DNA from: Candidatus Solirubrobacter pratensis
GTDB lineage: Bacteria > Actinomycetota > Thermoleophilia > Solirubrobacterales > Solirubrobacteraceae
Direction: 5' to 3'
Assembly (NCBI RefSeq): GCF_000425945.1
Contig: NZ_AUEK01000006.1
Location: 62,001 to 126,000, forward strand
Length of the DNA: 64,000 nucleotides
How positions within the stretch are numbered: the stretch's first letter is position 1; each line of letters starts with the position of its first letter. Both the position numbers and the translations under genes were made by a program. Below are positions 1 through 6,986 of this stretch, piece after piece. The notes beneath the pieces were generated by a model. That model did not search any database, was not told the DNA's origin, and saw only the letters and a program-made list of their open reading frames with translations.

Positions 1-1
1 G

Positions 2-943
2 CCGCACGGCGAGCAGAACTGGATCGCACCCGAGTGGGGCTGGGCGTGGCCGTCGAACCGCCGGATCCTCTACAACCGCGCGTCGGCGCGGCCCGATGGG
101 ACGCCGTGGTCCGAACGCAAGCGCTACGTCTGGTGGGACGCGGCCGAAGGCAAGTGGACCTCACTCGGCGACGACCCGGACTTCACGCCCGACAAGGCGC
201 CCGACTACGTCCCCGAGGAAGGGGCGACGGGGGCGCAGGCGCTGCGCGGCACCACCCCGTTCATCGCCCATCCCGACGGCCTCGGCTGGCTGTACGCGCC
301 GAGCGGCCTCGTCGACGGGCCGCTGCCGACGCACTACGAGCCGCACGAGTCGCCCGTCGCCAACGCGTTCTATCCGGTCAACGCGAACCCGACCCGGCAA
401 CGGCTGCGCGACGACGACAACCCGTACCACCCGCCCGAGTCCGGCGTCTTCCCGTTCGTGCTGACGACCTACCGCCTCACCGAGCACCACACCGCGGGCG
501 GCATGTCGCGCTCGGTGCCGTATCTGGCCGAGCTGCAGCCGGAGCTGTTCGTCGAGGTCAGCCCGGAGCTCGCCGCCGCGCGTGGTCTCGACCACGCCGG
601 CTGGGCCACGATCGTCACGGCGCGCTCGGCGATCGAGGCGCGCGTGATGGTGACCGACCGGCTGCGGCCGCTGGCCGTCGACGGCCGTGAGATCCACCAG
701 GTCGGGCTGCCCTATCACTGGGGACGCAAGGGCCTGGTCACCGGCGACGCGGCCAACGAGCTGCTGTCGCAGGTGCTCGACCTCAACACCCACATCTCCG
801 AGTACAAGTCGGCGACGTGCGACATCCGGCCCGGCCGGCGGCCGCGCGGCGCGCAGCTGCGCGCACTCGTGGAGGACTATCGGCGGCGCGGACAGGTCCG
901 CTACGAGAGCCGCCACGACAGCCGCGGAGGGGACGTGAGCTGA
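2..943 (+). CDS. Formate dehydrogenase catalytic (molybdopterin) subunit, C-terminal part
   Basis: The reading frame is open from the left edge, so only the last ~313 residues are present. The segment resembles the end of FdnG/FdhA-type molybdopterin oxidoreductases: a tryptophan-rich stretch (WIAPEWGWAWPSNRRILYN), the TTYRLTEHHTAGGMSR segment of the molydopterin-dinucleotide-binding domain, then VGLPYHWG. The family oxidises formate to CO2 at a Mo/W-bis-MGD cofactor. The stop TGA overlaps the next start (TGATG), so it is translationally coupled to the iron-sulfur subunit. Whether the active site uses Sec or Cys cannot be seen because that part lies outside the window. Confidence 0.9.
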   Translation, partial: PHGEQNWIAPEWGWAWPSNRRILYNRASARPDGTPWSERKRYVWWDAAEGKWTSLGDDPDFTPDKAPDYVPEEGATGAQALRGTTPFIAHPDGLGWLYAPSGLVDGPLPTHYEPHESPVANAFYPVNANPTRQRLRDDDNPYHPPESGVFPFVLTTYRLTEHHTAGGMSRSVPYLAELQPELFVEVSPELAAARGLDHAGWATIVTARSAIEARVMVTDRLRPLAVDGREIHQVGLPYHWGRKGLVTGDAANELLSQVLDLNTHISEYKSATCDIRPGRRPRGAQLRALVEDYRRRGQVRYESRHDSRGGDVS

Positions 944-1848
944 TGGGCTTCGATCTCGGCACGCGCGTGTGGCCGGCCGCCTACGGCGACGAGGCGCGCC
1001 CGCGCATGGGCTTCTTCACCGACACCAGCGTCTGCATCGGCTGCAAGGCCTGCGAGGTGGCGTGCAAGGAGTGGAACCAGATCCCCGCCTCGCCCCAGGG
1101 CTTCACCGGCGAGTCGCTCGACAACACGATCGACCTGGGCGCCGACACGTGGCGCCATGTTGCGTTCATCGAACAGCGCAAGCCCCTGTCGCCCGGCGAG
1201 GACGGCGCGACGCTGGCGCAGACCGCCGCGCTGGGGTCGCTGGCGCAGGAGACCGGGCTGCATACCTACCAGGACGGCGACGGCATGCGCTGGCTGATGG
1301 CCTCCGACGTGTGCAAGCACTGCACGCACGCCGCGTGCCTGGAGGTGTGCCCGACCGGCGCCCTGTTCCGGACGGAGTTCGGCACCGTGGTGGTCCAGGA
1401 GGACGTGTGCAACGGCTGCGGCTACTGCGTCCCCGCCTGCCCGTTCGGGGTGCTCGACCAGCGCGAGGACGACGGCCGCGTGTGGAAGTGCACGCTGTGC
1501 TACGACCGCCTCAAGGACGACAAGGAGCCGGCCTGCGCACAGGCCTGTCCGACGAACTCGATCCAGTTCGGCGAGCTCGGCGACCTGCGCCGGCGCGCCG
1601 AGGCGCGCCTGGCCACGCTCCAGGACGCCGGTCTGCACGAGGCGCGGCTCTACGGCGCGGACGAGGACGATGGAGTGGGCGGCTTCGGCGCGTTCTTCCT
1701 GCTGCTCGACGAGCCCGAGACCTACCACCTCCCGCCCGACCCCGTCGACACCGTGCGCGACCTCGGCGGCATCTGGGCTGCGGCGGGAGCGGCGGCCGCC
1801 GCGCTCGGCGGCGCGCTCGCCGCCGCGGTGCTGTGGAGGCGTGGATGA
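943..1848 (+). CDS. Formate dehydrogenase iron-sulfur (beta) subunit
   Basis: 301 residues. It relays electrons from the catalytic subunit to the membrane anchor. Four cysteine clusters typical of FdnH/HybA-type 4x[4Fe-4S] proteins are visible: CIGCKACEVACKEW near the N-terminus, CKHCTHAACLEVCP, CNGCGYCVPACPFG and CTLCYDRLKDDKEPACAQACP. The C-terminus carries one hydrophobic Ala/Gly-rich helix (about residues 275-300) ending in WRRG, which probably tethers it to the membrane. The start at 943 overlaps the upstream stop, and its own stop overlaps the next ATG (ATGA), so the three subunits are coupled. An upstream in-frame start inside the previous gene was rejected. Confidence 0.93.
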   Translation: MGFDLGTRVWPAAYGDEARPRMGFFTDTSVCIGCKACEVACKEWNQIPASPQGFTGESLDNTIDLGADTWRHVAFIEQRKPLSPGEDGATLAQTAALGSLAQETGLHTYQDGDGMRWLMASDVCKHCTHAACLEVCPTGALFRTEFGTVVVQEDVCNGCGYCVPACPFGVLDQREDDGRVWKCTLCYDRLKDDKEPACAQACPTNSIQFGELGDLRRRAEARLATLQDAGLHEARLYGADEDDGVGGFGAFFLLLDEPETYHLPPDPVDTVRDLGGIWAAAGAAAAALGGALAAAVLWRRG

Positions 1849-2885
1849 GGCCGGAGCTCGGCGCCACGCGGCCCGCGCGCGAGCACGGCAGCTCGCCCTA
1901 CGGGCGTCCGGTCATCAAGCCGCCGGTCTGGACGCCCGAGATCCCCGCCTACTTCTACGCAGGTGGACTGGCGGGGGCCTCGGCCGGACTGGGGCTGCTC
2001 TCGGACCTGCGGGGCGAGCACGCGCTCGCGCGACGCGCGTGGGCGCTGGCGCTGGCCGGCAGCATCGTCAGCCCGGCGCTGCTGATCTCCGACCTCGGCG
2101 TGCCGGCGCGGTTCCTGCATATGCTGCGCATGTTCAAGGTCACGTCGCCGATGAGCGTCGGGTCGTGGATCCTCGCCGGCTTCGGGACCGCCACGGCGCC
2201 CGCCGCGGCGCACGCCTTCGTCGGCCTCGGAGCGCCGGGGCGCGCCGCCCAGGTCGCCGCGGCGCTGCTCGGCCTCCCGCTCAGCTCGTACACCGGGGCG
2301 CTGGTGGCGAACACGGCGGTGCCGGTGTGGCACGAGGCGCGCCTGGAGCTGCCGTTCCTGTTCACCGCCGGCGCGGCGGCCAGCGCCGGCGCCGCCGCGA
2401 CCGTCCTCTCGCCCGTGCGCGAGGCCCAGGCGGCACGGCGGCTCGCCGTCGGCGGGGCGGTCGCGGAGGTCGCCATCGATCGGCTCATGCGGCGCCGGCT
2501 CCGCTCGCGCGGCGTCGCCGGCGCCTACGAGGAGGGCATGCCCAAGCAGCTCGACCGCGCGGCGACGGCGCTGACCGCCGGAGGTGCCGCGGTGGTGGCG
2601 CTGCGCGGCGGCCGTTCGCGGGGTGCGGCGATCGCCGGGGGACTGCTGCTGTCCGCCGGCGCCGTGGCGGAGCGCTGGGCGATCTTCCGCGGCGGGGCCT
2701 CCTCCGCCGCGCGTCCGCAGGACACGACGGGCCCGCAGCGCTCGCGCATCGAGCGCGGCGAGAGCCGCGGCGCCGCGCGCTCGCACGCGCTCCAGCCCGC
2801 TCCGGCGGCGCACGACGGCGCGCGTCCCGGGATGCGGCCGGCGCCGCCGGGATCGCCCGCGATCGACGCCGGCCCAGGCGCATGA
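1845..2885 (+). CDS. NrfD/PsrC-type membrane anchor subunit of formate dehydrogenase
   Basis: 346 residues with six to eight hydrophobic segments, for example YFYAGGLAGASAGLGLL, SIVSPALLISDLGVP, WILAGFGTATAPAAAHAF and LFTAGAAASAGAAATVL. The pattern and the LISDLGVPARFLHMLRMFK loop match NrfD/PsrC quinone-reducing anchors, which replace the cytochrome b gamma subunit in many actinobacterial formate dehydrogenases. The last ~60 residues are Arg/Ala/Gly/Pro-rich and probably disordered. The ATG overlaps the preceding stop (ATGA), and the next gene begins the same way, so this is one operon. Confidence 0.88.
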   Translation: MRPELGATRPAREHGSSPYGRPVIKPPVWTPEIPAYFYAGGLAGASAGLGLLSDLRGEHALARRAWALALAGSIVSPALLISDLGVPARFLHMLRMFKVTSPMSVGSWILAGFGTATAPAAAHAFVGLGAPGRAAQVAAALLGLPLSSYTGALVANTAVPVWHEARLELPFLFTAGAAASAGAAATVLSPVREAQAARRLAVGGAVAEVAIDRLMRRRLRSRGVAGAYEEGMPKQLDRAATALTAGGAAVVALRGGRSRGAAIAGGLLLSAGAVAERWAIFRGGASSAARPQDTTGPQRSRIERGESRGAARSHALQPAPAAHDGARPGMRPAPPGSPAIDAGPGA

Positions 2886-3160
2886 GCGCCACCGACGTCG
2901 AGGTCTCGCGCGCGCTCAACGCGCTCGTCACGACGCTCAACGATCAGCGTCCGGTCGAGCCCGACGAGGCGCGCTGGCAGGCGATCGTGACCGGAGCGCT
3001 CGGCGGCGGGCGCACGATCGTCGTCCGGCGCGAGCGCGACGGCGGCGCGCTTCACGACGCGCAGGACGGTCGCGTGCTCGGCCGCTTCCGGCGCGAGGGC
3101 GACCGTTGGCTCTCCGAACGCGCCGGCGCGCCGCTCAGCGGTGGTTACATCCCACGCTGA
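2882..3160 (+). CDS. Small conserved-type protein coupled to the formate dehydrogenase operon
   Basis: 92 residues, no signal peptide, membrane helix or cysteine cluster. It is mixed alpha/beta in character with a helical N-terminus (VSRALNALVTTLNDQRP) and a strand-rich C-terminus (RTIVVRRERDGG, RVLGRFRREGDRW). I do not recognise the family. Its ATG overlaps the NrfD-like gene's stop (ATGA), so it is co-translated with the complex; a maturation or assembly role is possible but is only inferred from position. Confidence 0.75.
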   Translation: MSATDVEVSRALNALVTTLNDQRPVEPDEARWQAIVTGALGGGRTIVVRRERDGGALHDAQDGRVLGRFRREGDRWLSERAGAPLSGGYIPR

Positions 3161-3212
3161 GATCGAGTGCCCGCCGCTGCAGGGCTCGCCGCTGCTCGCG
3201 CCGGCAGCGGCG

Positions 3213-3442
3213 CGGCTGTTGGCAAGCGGTGTCTATGAGCTGTCGGCCACGGGCGCGTGGAAGACGATCTCGGGCATCTTCGGGCTCGGCGTGGTGATCC
3301 TCGCGGCGTACCTCGTGTGGGCGCTCCAGCTCGAGGACAGCCGGCACGCGAGCGTCCTCCCGACACGCGCGGCCCCGCGGCGCTCGCCTCCCCGGAGGGC
3401 GACAGCGTCACGCGGGAGGCGGGTGTCCGACCCGAGCTCTAG
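3213..3442 (+). pseudogene. C-terminal remnant of a GPR1/FUN34/YaaH-like acetate transporter
   Basis: Frame 3 carries LLASGVYELSATGAWKTI followed by a strong membrane helix (SGIFGLGVVILAAYLVWALQ) and a charged tail LEDSRHASVLPT. The natural ending (TRGPAALASPEGDSVTREAG then VRPEL and a stop at 3440-3442) lies in another frame, so a frameshift falls near 3357-3365. The N-terminal two thirds of a ~200-residue transporter are missing, since the coupled small gene ends at 3160. The helix and tail resemble the YaaH family, which moves acetate and related monocarboxylates; this rests on memory of the family and is uncertain. Confidence 0.45.
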
Positions 3443-4113
3443 CCCAGGCGCGCCGCGGCGCTGCCGAGACCGTCGATCTCGGCGCGAAGCTCGTCACCTG
3501 CCGCCACGGGCACGTGCACGACCGAGCCGGCCAGGATCCGGTCACCCGCGATGAGGCACTCGCCGCAGGCACTGAGAACTCGCGCGACCTCGCGGACGAC
3601 GGTCACAGGGTCGCGGGGCTCTTCGTCGGCCTCGTGCACGCGTCCGTTGACGCTGAGCGTTGCGGAACCGATGGTCGAGCCTCGCCCGGGATGGGGTTCG
3701 CCGATCACCACCGCCCGGTGGAACAGGTTCCCTCTGATGATGGCCTGGCCGTCCGCGGGTGGCCGCGCGACGTCGACGATCTCCAAGGCGACGCGAAAGC
3801 CCGCGATGGCGCTGCGGATCGCGTCGTCCGCCGCCTCGGCGCCGATGGACCGTCCGAGCACGATCACGACCTCCGTCTCGGCGCGCAAGGCCCGCGCGGC
3901 GCCGACGCGATAGGTGTCGCCGTCGCGAAGCACGCTTCGGGGCGAGATCCATCCGACGGCGGGCAGCGCCGGGCTCAGCGCGTCGACCTCGGCGATGGCA
4001 TGTCCGACCTTCCACCCGACCCGGACCTCAGCGTCGCCGGCCTCCTCGCGAAGCCGCCGGAACAGGGCCAGCTGCGCGTCGAGGATCGCTGGATTCAGGC
4101 GAGCGCCGCGCAT
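3439..4113 (-). CDS. 2-keto-4-pentenoate hydratase / FAH-family protein (MhpD-like)
   Basis: 224 residues. It shows the MhpD/fumarylacetoacetase-fold pattern: an N-terminal helical part with VRVGWKVGHA, then PAVGWI, LRAETEVVIVLG (metal-ligand Glu region), a GFRVALEIVD strand, IIRGNLFHRAVVIG and the C-terminal GDRILAGSVVHVPVAAGDELRA. Family members hydrate or decarboxylate 2-oxo acids from aromatic ring cleavage; the substrate here is unknown and no meta-cleavage genes are nearby. The ATG at 4113 was preferred over a longer start that adds a Gly/Arg-rich, non-family N-terminus. It converges with the transporter remnant, with stop codons overlapping. Confidence 0.8.
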   Translation of the reverse strand: MRGARLNPAILDAQLALFRRLREEAGDAEVRVGWKVGHAIAEVDALSPALPAVGWISPRSVLRDGDTYRVGAARALRAETEVVIVLGRSIGAEAADDAIRSAIAGFRVALEIVDVARPPADGQAIIRGNLFHRAVVIGEPHPGRGSTIGSATLSVNGRVHEADEEPRDPVTVVREVARVLSACGECLIAGDRILAGSVVHVPVAAGDELRAEIDGLGSAAARLG

Positions 4114-4197
4114 GCTCGCATGATGCCCGCCGTGTACGCGACAGAGGCGCTTCCCGCGACGCGACACTCCGTCACGCCCTCCTGATAGGTTGCCCGC

Positions 4198-4330
4198 GCC
4201 GAGTCTCCGTCGCACCTGCGACGGGGAGCGGGGGACCCATTGGCCGCTTCGGCGGCCGGGGGCGAATGGCCGCCGGAGCGCGGCCTAGCGCGGTGTTGCC
4301 GCGCGAGCCCGACAGCTAACCCCGTAGGCA
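4198..4330 (+). promoter_or_regulatory. c-di-AMP riboswitch (ydaO/yuaA type)
   Basis: The stretch has the ydaO-type layout: GCCGAGTC opening, GGGAGCGGGGGACCC, GGGGGCGAATGG, and the conserved 3' core GACAGCTAACCCCGTAGGC at 4311-4329. It ends about 67 bases before a TTG start with a strong Shine-Dalgarno. In Actinobacteria this class binds c-di-AMP and usually turns off wall-remodelling genes. Here it precedes a secreted GH16 enzyme. The same core recurs at 55201-55219. Structure was judged by eye. Confidence 0.85.
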
Positions 4331-4396
4331 CCGACATCGCTCAGCCGAGCGGGTCCGCGACGGGCCCGTGGTCGGCCCCAACTGAAGGAGGCTCGA

Positions 4397-5422
4397 TTGG
4401 CCCCCCAGGCCTTCGTCCGCCGCTGTCGCCCCCTGCTCGCGGTCGCGTTGCTGCTCGCCGCGGTGGGCGTTGCCCGCGTCTCCCCCGCCGATGCCGCCGG
4501 GGATCACGAGAAGAGCAAGCGCAGGCACGGCACGACGCACCACCACAAGCACCACCACAAGCACAAGCGCAAGCACCGCTCCAAGAAGCGCAGCCACAAC
4601 CACGGGTCCAAGCATCATCGTCGCCCGAGGCCGCACGCGAGCCCGCCGGCTGCGGCGCCGGGCGCTGCGCCGGCGCCGGCGCCGGCGCCGGGGGCGAGCC
4701 CGAGCGCGCCGTCGGGGCAGGCGATGCCCAACGGTGACGTGCCCGGCTGGCACCAGGTGTTCGCGGACGACTTCCAGACCAACGTGCCGCTGGGCAGCTT
4801 CCCCGGCGCCGTCGGCGGCCGCTGGGACGACTACCCCGACGGATCGTCCGACACCTCCAAGCGCGGCACGTACATGCCGTCGAAGGTCGTCAGCATCGGC
4901 AACGGCATCATGAACCTGCATCTGCACACCGAGAACGGCGTGCACATGGTCGCCGTCCCGTATCCGAAGATCCCGGGCGCCAGCTCCCACAACGGGATGC
5001 TGTACGGACGCTACGCGGTCCGCTTCCGCTCGGATCCCGTCCCGGGATACAAGACGGCATGGCTGCTGTGGCCGGACAGCGGAAGCTGGCCGGGTGACGG
5101 CGAGATCGACTTCCCCGAGGGCCAGCTCGACGGCACGATCTCGGCGTTCATGCACCGCCAGGGCGGCAGCGGCGGCGGCGACCAGGACGCCTTCGACACC
5201 CCGGCGACGTACACGTCATGGCACACCGCGGTGCTCGAGTGGAGCCCCGCGGCCACGCGGTTCATCCTCGACGGGAACGTCATCGGGACCTCGACCAGCC
5301 GCATCCCGAACACCCCGATGCACTGGGTGCTCCAGACCGAGACGTCGCTCGAGTCGGCTCCGAGCGACAGCGCGGAGGGCAACGTGCAGGTCGACTGGGT
5401 CGCGGTCTACCGACCGGCCTAG
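4397..5422 (+). CDS. Secreted glycoside hydrolase family 16 protein with His/Lys-rich linker
   Basis: 341 residues. Sec signal peptide (residues ~1-34, LLAVALLLAAVGVARVSPADAA), then a very basic His/Lys/Arg-rich segment (~36-78, with HHHKHHHKHK), a Pro/Ala linker (~79-108) and a beta-jelly-roll catalytic domain. The GH16 signature E-x-D-x-x-E is present as EIDFPE (about residues 236-241) after SGSWPGDG. GH16 enzymes cleave beta-1,3/1,4-glucans or related polysaccharides outside the cell. The basic linker may bind anionic wall polymers (inference). The TTG start is supported by GAAGGAGG seven bases upstream. Expression is probably controlled by the c-di-AMP riboswitch in its leader. Confidence 0.87.
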   Translation: MAPQAFVRRCRPLLAVALLLAAVGVARVSPADAAGDHEKSKRRHGTTHHHKHHHKHKRKHRSKKRSHNHGSKHHRRPRPHASPPAAAPGAAPAPAPAPGASPSAPSGQAMPNGDVPGWHQVFADDFQTNVPLGSFPGAVGGRWDDYPDGSSDTSKRGTYMPSKVVSIGNGIMNLHLHTENGVHMVAVPYPKIPGASSHNGMLYGRYAVRFRSDPVPGYKTAWLLWPDSGSWPGDGEIDFPEGQLDGTISAFMHRQGGSGGGDQDAFDTPATYTSWHTAVLEWSPAATRFILDGNVIGTSTSRIPNTPMHWVLQTETSLESAPSDSAEGNVQVDWVAVYRPA

Positions 5423-5431
5423 GCGATCGCG

Positions 5432-5465
5432 GCGCGCGACCGGGCGAGCCGTCCCGGTCGCGCGC
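5432..5465 (+). terminator. Hairpin terminator after the GH16 gene
   Basis: A perfect 13-bp inverted repeat (GCGCGCGACCGGG / CCCGGTCGCGCGC) with an 8-base loop starts ten bases after the GH16 stop. There is no U-run, as is common for high-GC hairpin terminators. Confidence 0.7.
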
Positions 5466-5600
5466 GGCGGTCCCGCCGCGACGTCGCGCGCGGAACCGAC
5501 CCGGAACGGCGTGAACGGCACGTGACGCGGTGTTCCTTTCTGACACCAACGGCCCGAGATGTTGATCAATGCCTCCAGGAAGGGCAGGATCGCCGGGAAC

Positions 5601-6521
5601 ATGGACCGTGGTTGGCGAGCGGCGCGCCGGATTGGCGCTGCGGGCGGGGCAGTCGTGCTGAGCGGGCTGGCGCTGGTGCTGCCCGGTGGCGCTCGGGCCG
5701 CGAGCGCGCCGCTGGTCACCTCCGGACCCGTGGTCAGCGGAACCGCCGAGGTGGGGGCCGTCCTGACCGCAAGCGGGACCTGGACCGGCGACCCGTCGCC
5801 CGCCGCCGCGTGGACGTGGCTGCGCTGCCCGGCGCCCACCGGCCCCTGCACGGCGATCGCCGGTGCCACGGACTCCGCCTATGGCGTGACGTCTTCCGAC
5901 GTGGGGTCGGTGCTGCGGGTCCGGGTCAAGCTGAGCAACAGCGCCGGATCGGACCAGAAGCGCTCGAAGCCGACGGCCGTGGTCACGGCCGCGCCCGCGC
6001 CGGTCCCGACGCCCACGCCGACTCCCGCACCCACGCCCAAGCCCACGCCCACGCCGACGGGCACGCCGGCGCCGACGGCCACGGCGAGCCCGGCGCCGAG
6101 CTTCGACGATTCGGCGGCGCCGGTCGCGACCTCGCCCGCGGCGGGCGCGCCGAAGCGGCCTTCCCCGCGTGCGCGGATGCTGGAGCCGTTCCCGGTCGTC
6201 CGCATCCGGGGCGTGCTGACGGCGACGGGCGCCCGCGTCTCGCTGTTGAGCGTGAAGTCGCCGCGCGGCGCGCGCGTCACCGTGCTGTGCCGCGGCCGCG
6301 ATTGTCCGGTGCGCCGCTTCACCGCCGCGGCAGGGATGCAGCGGCTGCGTCCGTTCGAGCGCCCGCTCCGCGCCGGGACGCGGCTGGAAGTCTCGGTCAG
6401 CAAGCCCGGCTACGTCGGCAAGCTCACCGTGATCGTGATCCGCCGCGACGCGGCGCCGCGGCGATCGGATCGGTGTCTGGCGCCCGGGTCGAAGCGGGCG
6501 GTGCGATGCACGGCGGCGTGA
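5601..6521 (+). CDS. Secreted protein with an Ig-like domain and Pro/Thr-rich spacer
   Basis: 306 residues from the ATG at 5601, which follows a purine-rich AGGAAGGGCAGG. Signal peptide with a twin-Arg-like start (RRIGAAGGAVVLSGLALVLP, cleavage near GARAAS). Residues ~35-130 form a bacterial Ig-like unit (VVSGTAEVGAVLTASGTW ... WLRC ... VTSSDVGSVLRVRVKLSN) of the type repeated in secreted actinobacterial proteins. A Pro/Thr spacer follows, then a C-terminal beta-rich domain with four cysteines (VTVLCRGRDCP, DRCLAPG, VRC), which could form disulfides. The function is unknown; adhesion or envelope binding is plausible. It overlaps the next gene by 16 bases. Confidence 0.75.
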   Translation: MDRGWRAARRIGAAGGAVVLSGLALVLPGGARAASAPLVTSGPVVSGTAEVGAVLTASGTWTGDPSPAAAWTWLRCPAPTGPCTAIAGATDSAYGVTSSDVGSVLRVRVKLSNSAGSDQKRSKPTAVVTAAPAPVPTPTPTPAPTPKPTPTPTGTPAPTATASPAPSFDDSAAPVATSPAAGAPKRPSPRARMLEPFPVVRIRGVLTATGARVSLLSVKSPRGARVTVLCRGRDCPVRRFTAAAGMQRLRPFERPLRAGTRLEVSVSKPGYVGKLTVIVIRRDAAPRRSDRCLAPGSKRAVRCTAA

Positions 6522-6982
6522 CGTGGCCTCGCCGCGACGGGCCGGGCATCGCGATTCGCCCGGCGCTCGTGCTGGCTCCGGCGATCGGGTTCGCCGCGGC
6601 GTTCGCGATCACGATCGCGTTGTCCGGCGCCGGCGGCGCGCCGCAGCCGCACCGCTCGAGCGGCCCGGAACAGCGGCCATCGGGTGCGCGCCCCGCCGTT
6701 GCGCGACCGCTGAGGAGCGTCGCCGCCCTACCGGCCCTGCCCGGCCCGCTCGGAGCCTCGAGCGTGCAAGCGGGCGCGACGAGCCCCGCGCCGCAGGCGC
6801 CGAGCGTTGCGTCGTCGCCGTCGCCCGCTCCGAGGTCGTCCTCGAGCGACGGCCGGGCGAAGACCGGGCCCGCATCGACGCCGGCCGCCTCCCCGCCCGC
6901 CGACGTGCAGCGGCCGCCGGCTGCCACGCCGACGCCGGCGCCGGGGTTCGACTCCTCGGGTGGGTTCGACTCCTCAGGGTGA
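6506..6982 (+). CDS. Single-pass membrane protein with disordered Pro/Ser/Ala-rich tail
   Basis: 158 residues. One N-terminal membrane helix (LVLAPAIGFAAAFAITIALS, about residues 21-40) and a long low-complexity extracytoplasmic tail ending in the duplicated hexapeptide GFDSSGGFDSSG. A GTG four codons later at 6518 would also serve as start, overlapping the upstream stop as GTGA. The gene lies between two other envelope genes with overlaps or tight spacing, so they likely form one operon. No family is recognised. Confidence 0.6.
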   Translation: MHGGVTWPRRDGPGIAIRPALVLAPAIGFAAAFAITIALSGAGGAPQPHRSSGPEQRPSGARPAVARPLRSVAALPALPGPLGASSVQAGATSPAPQAPSVASSPSPAPRSSSSDGRAKTGPASTPAASPPADVQRPPAATPTPAPGFDSSGGFDSSG

Positions 6983-6986
6983 CGGC

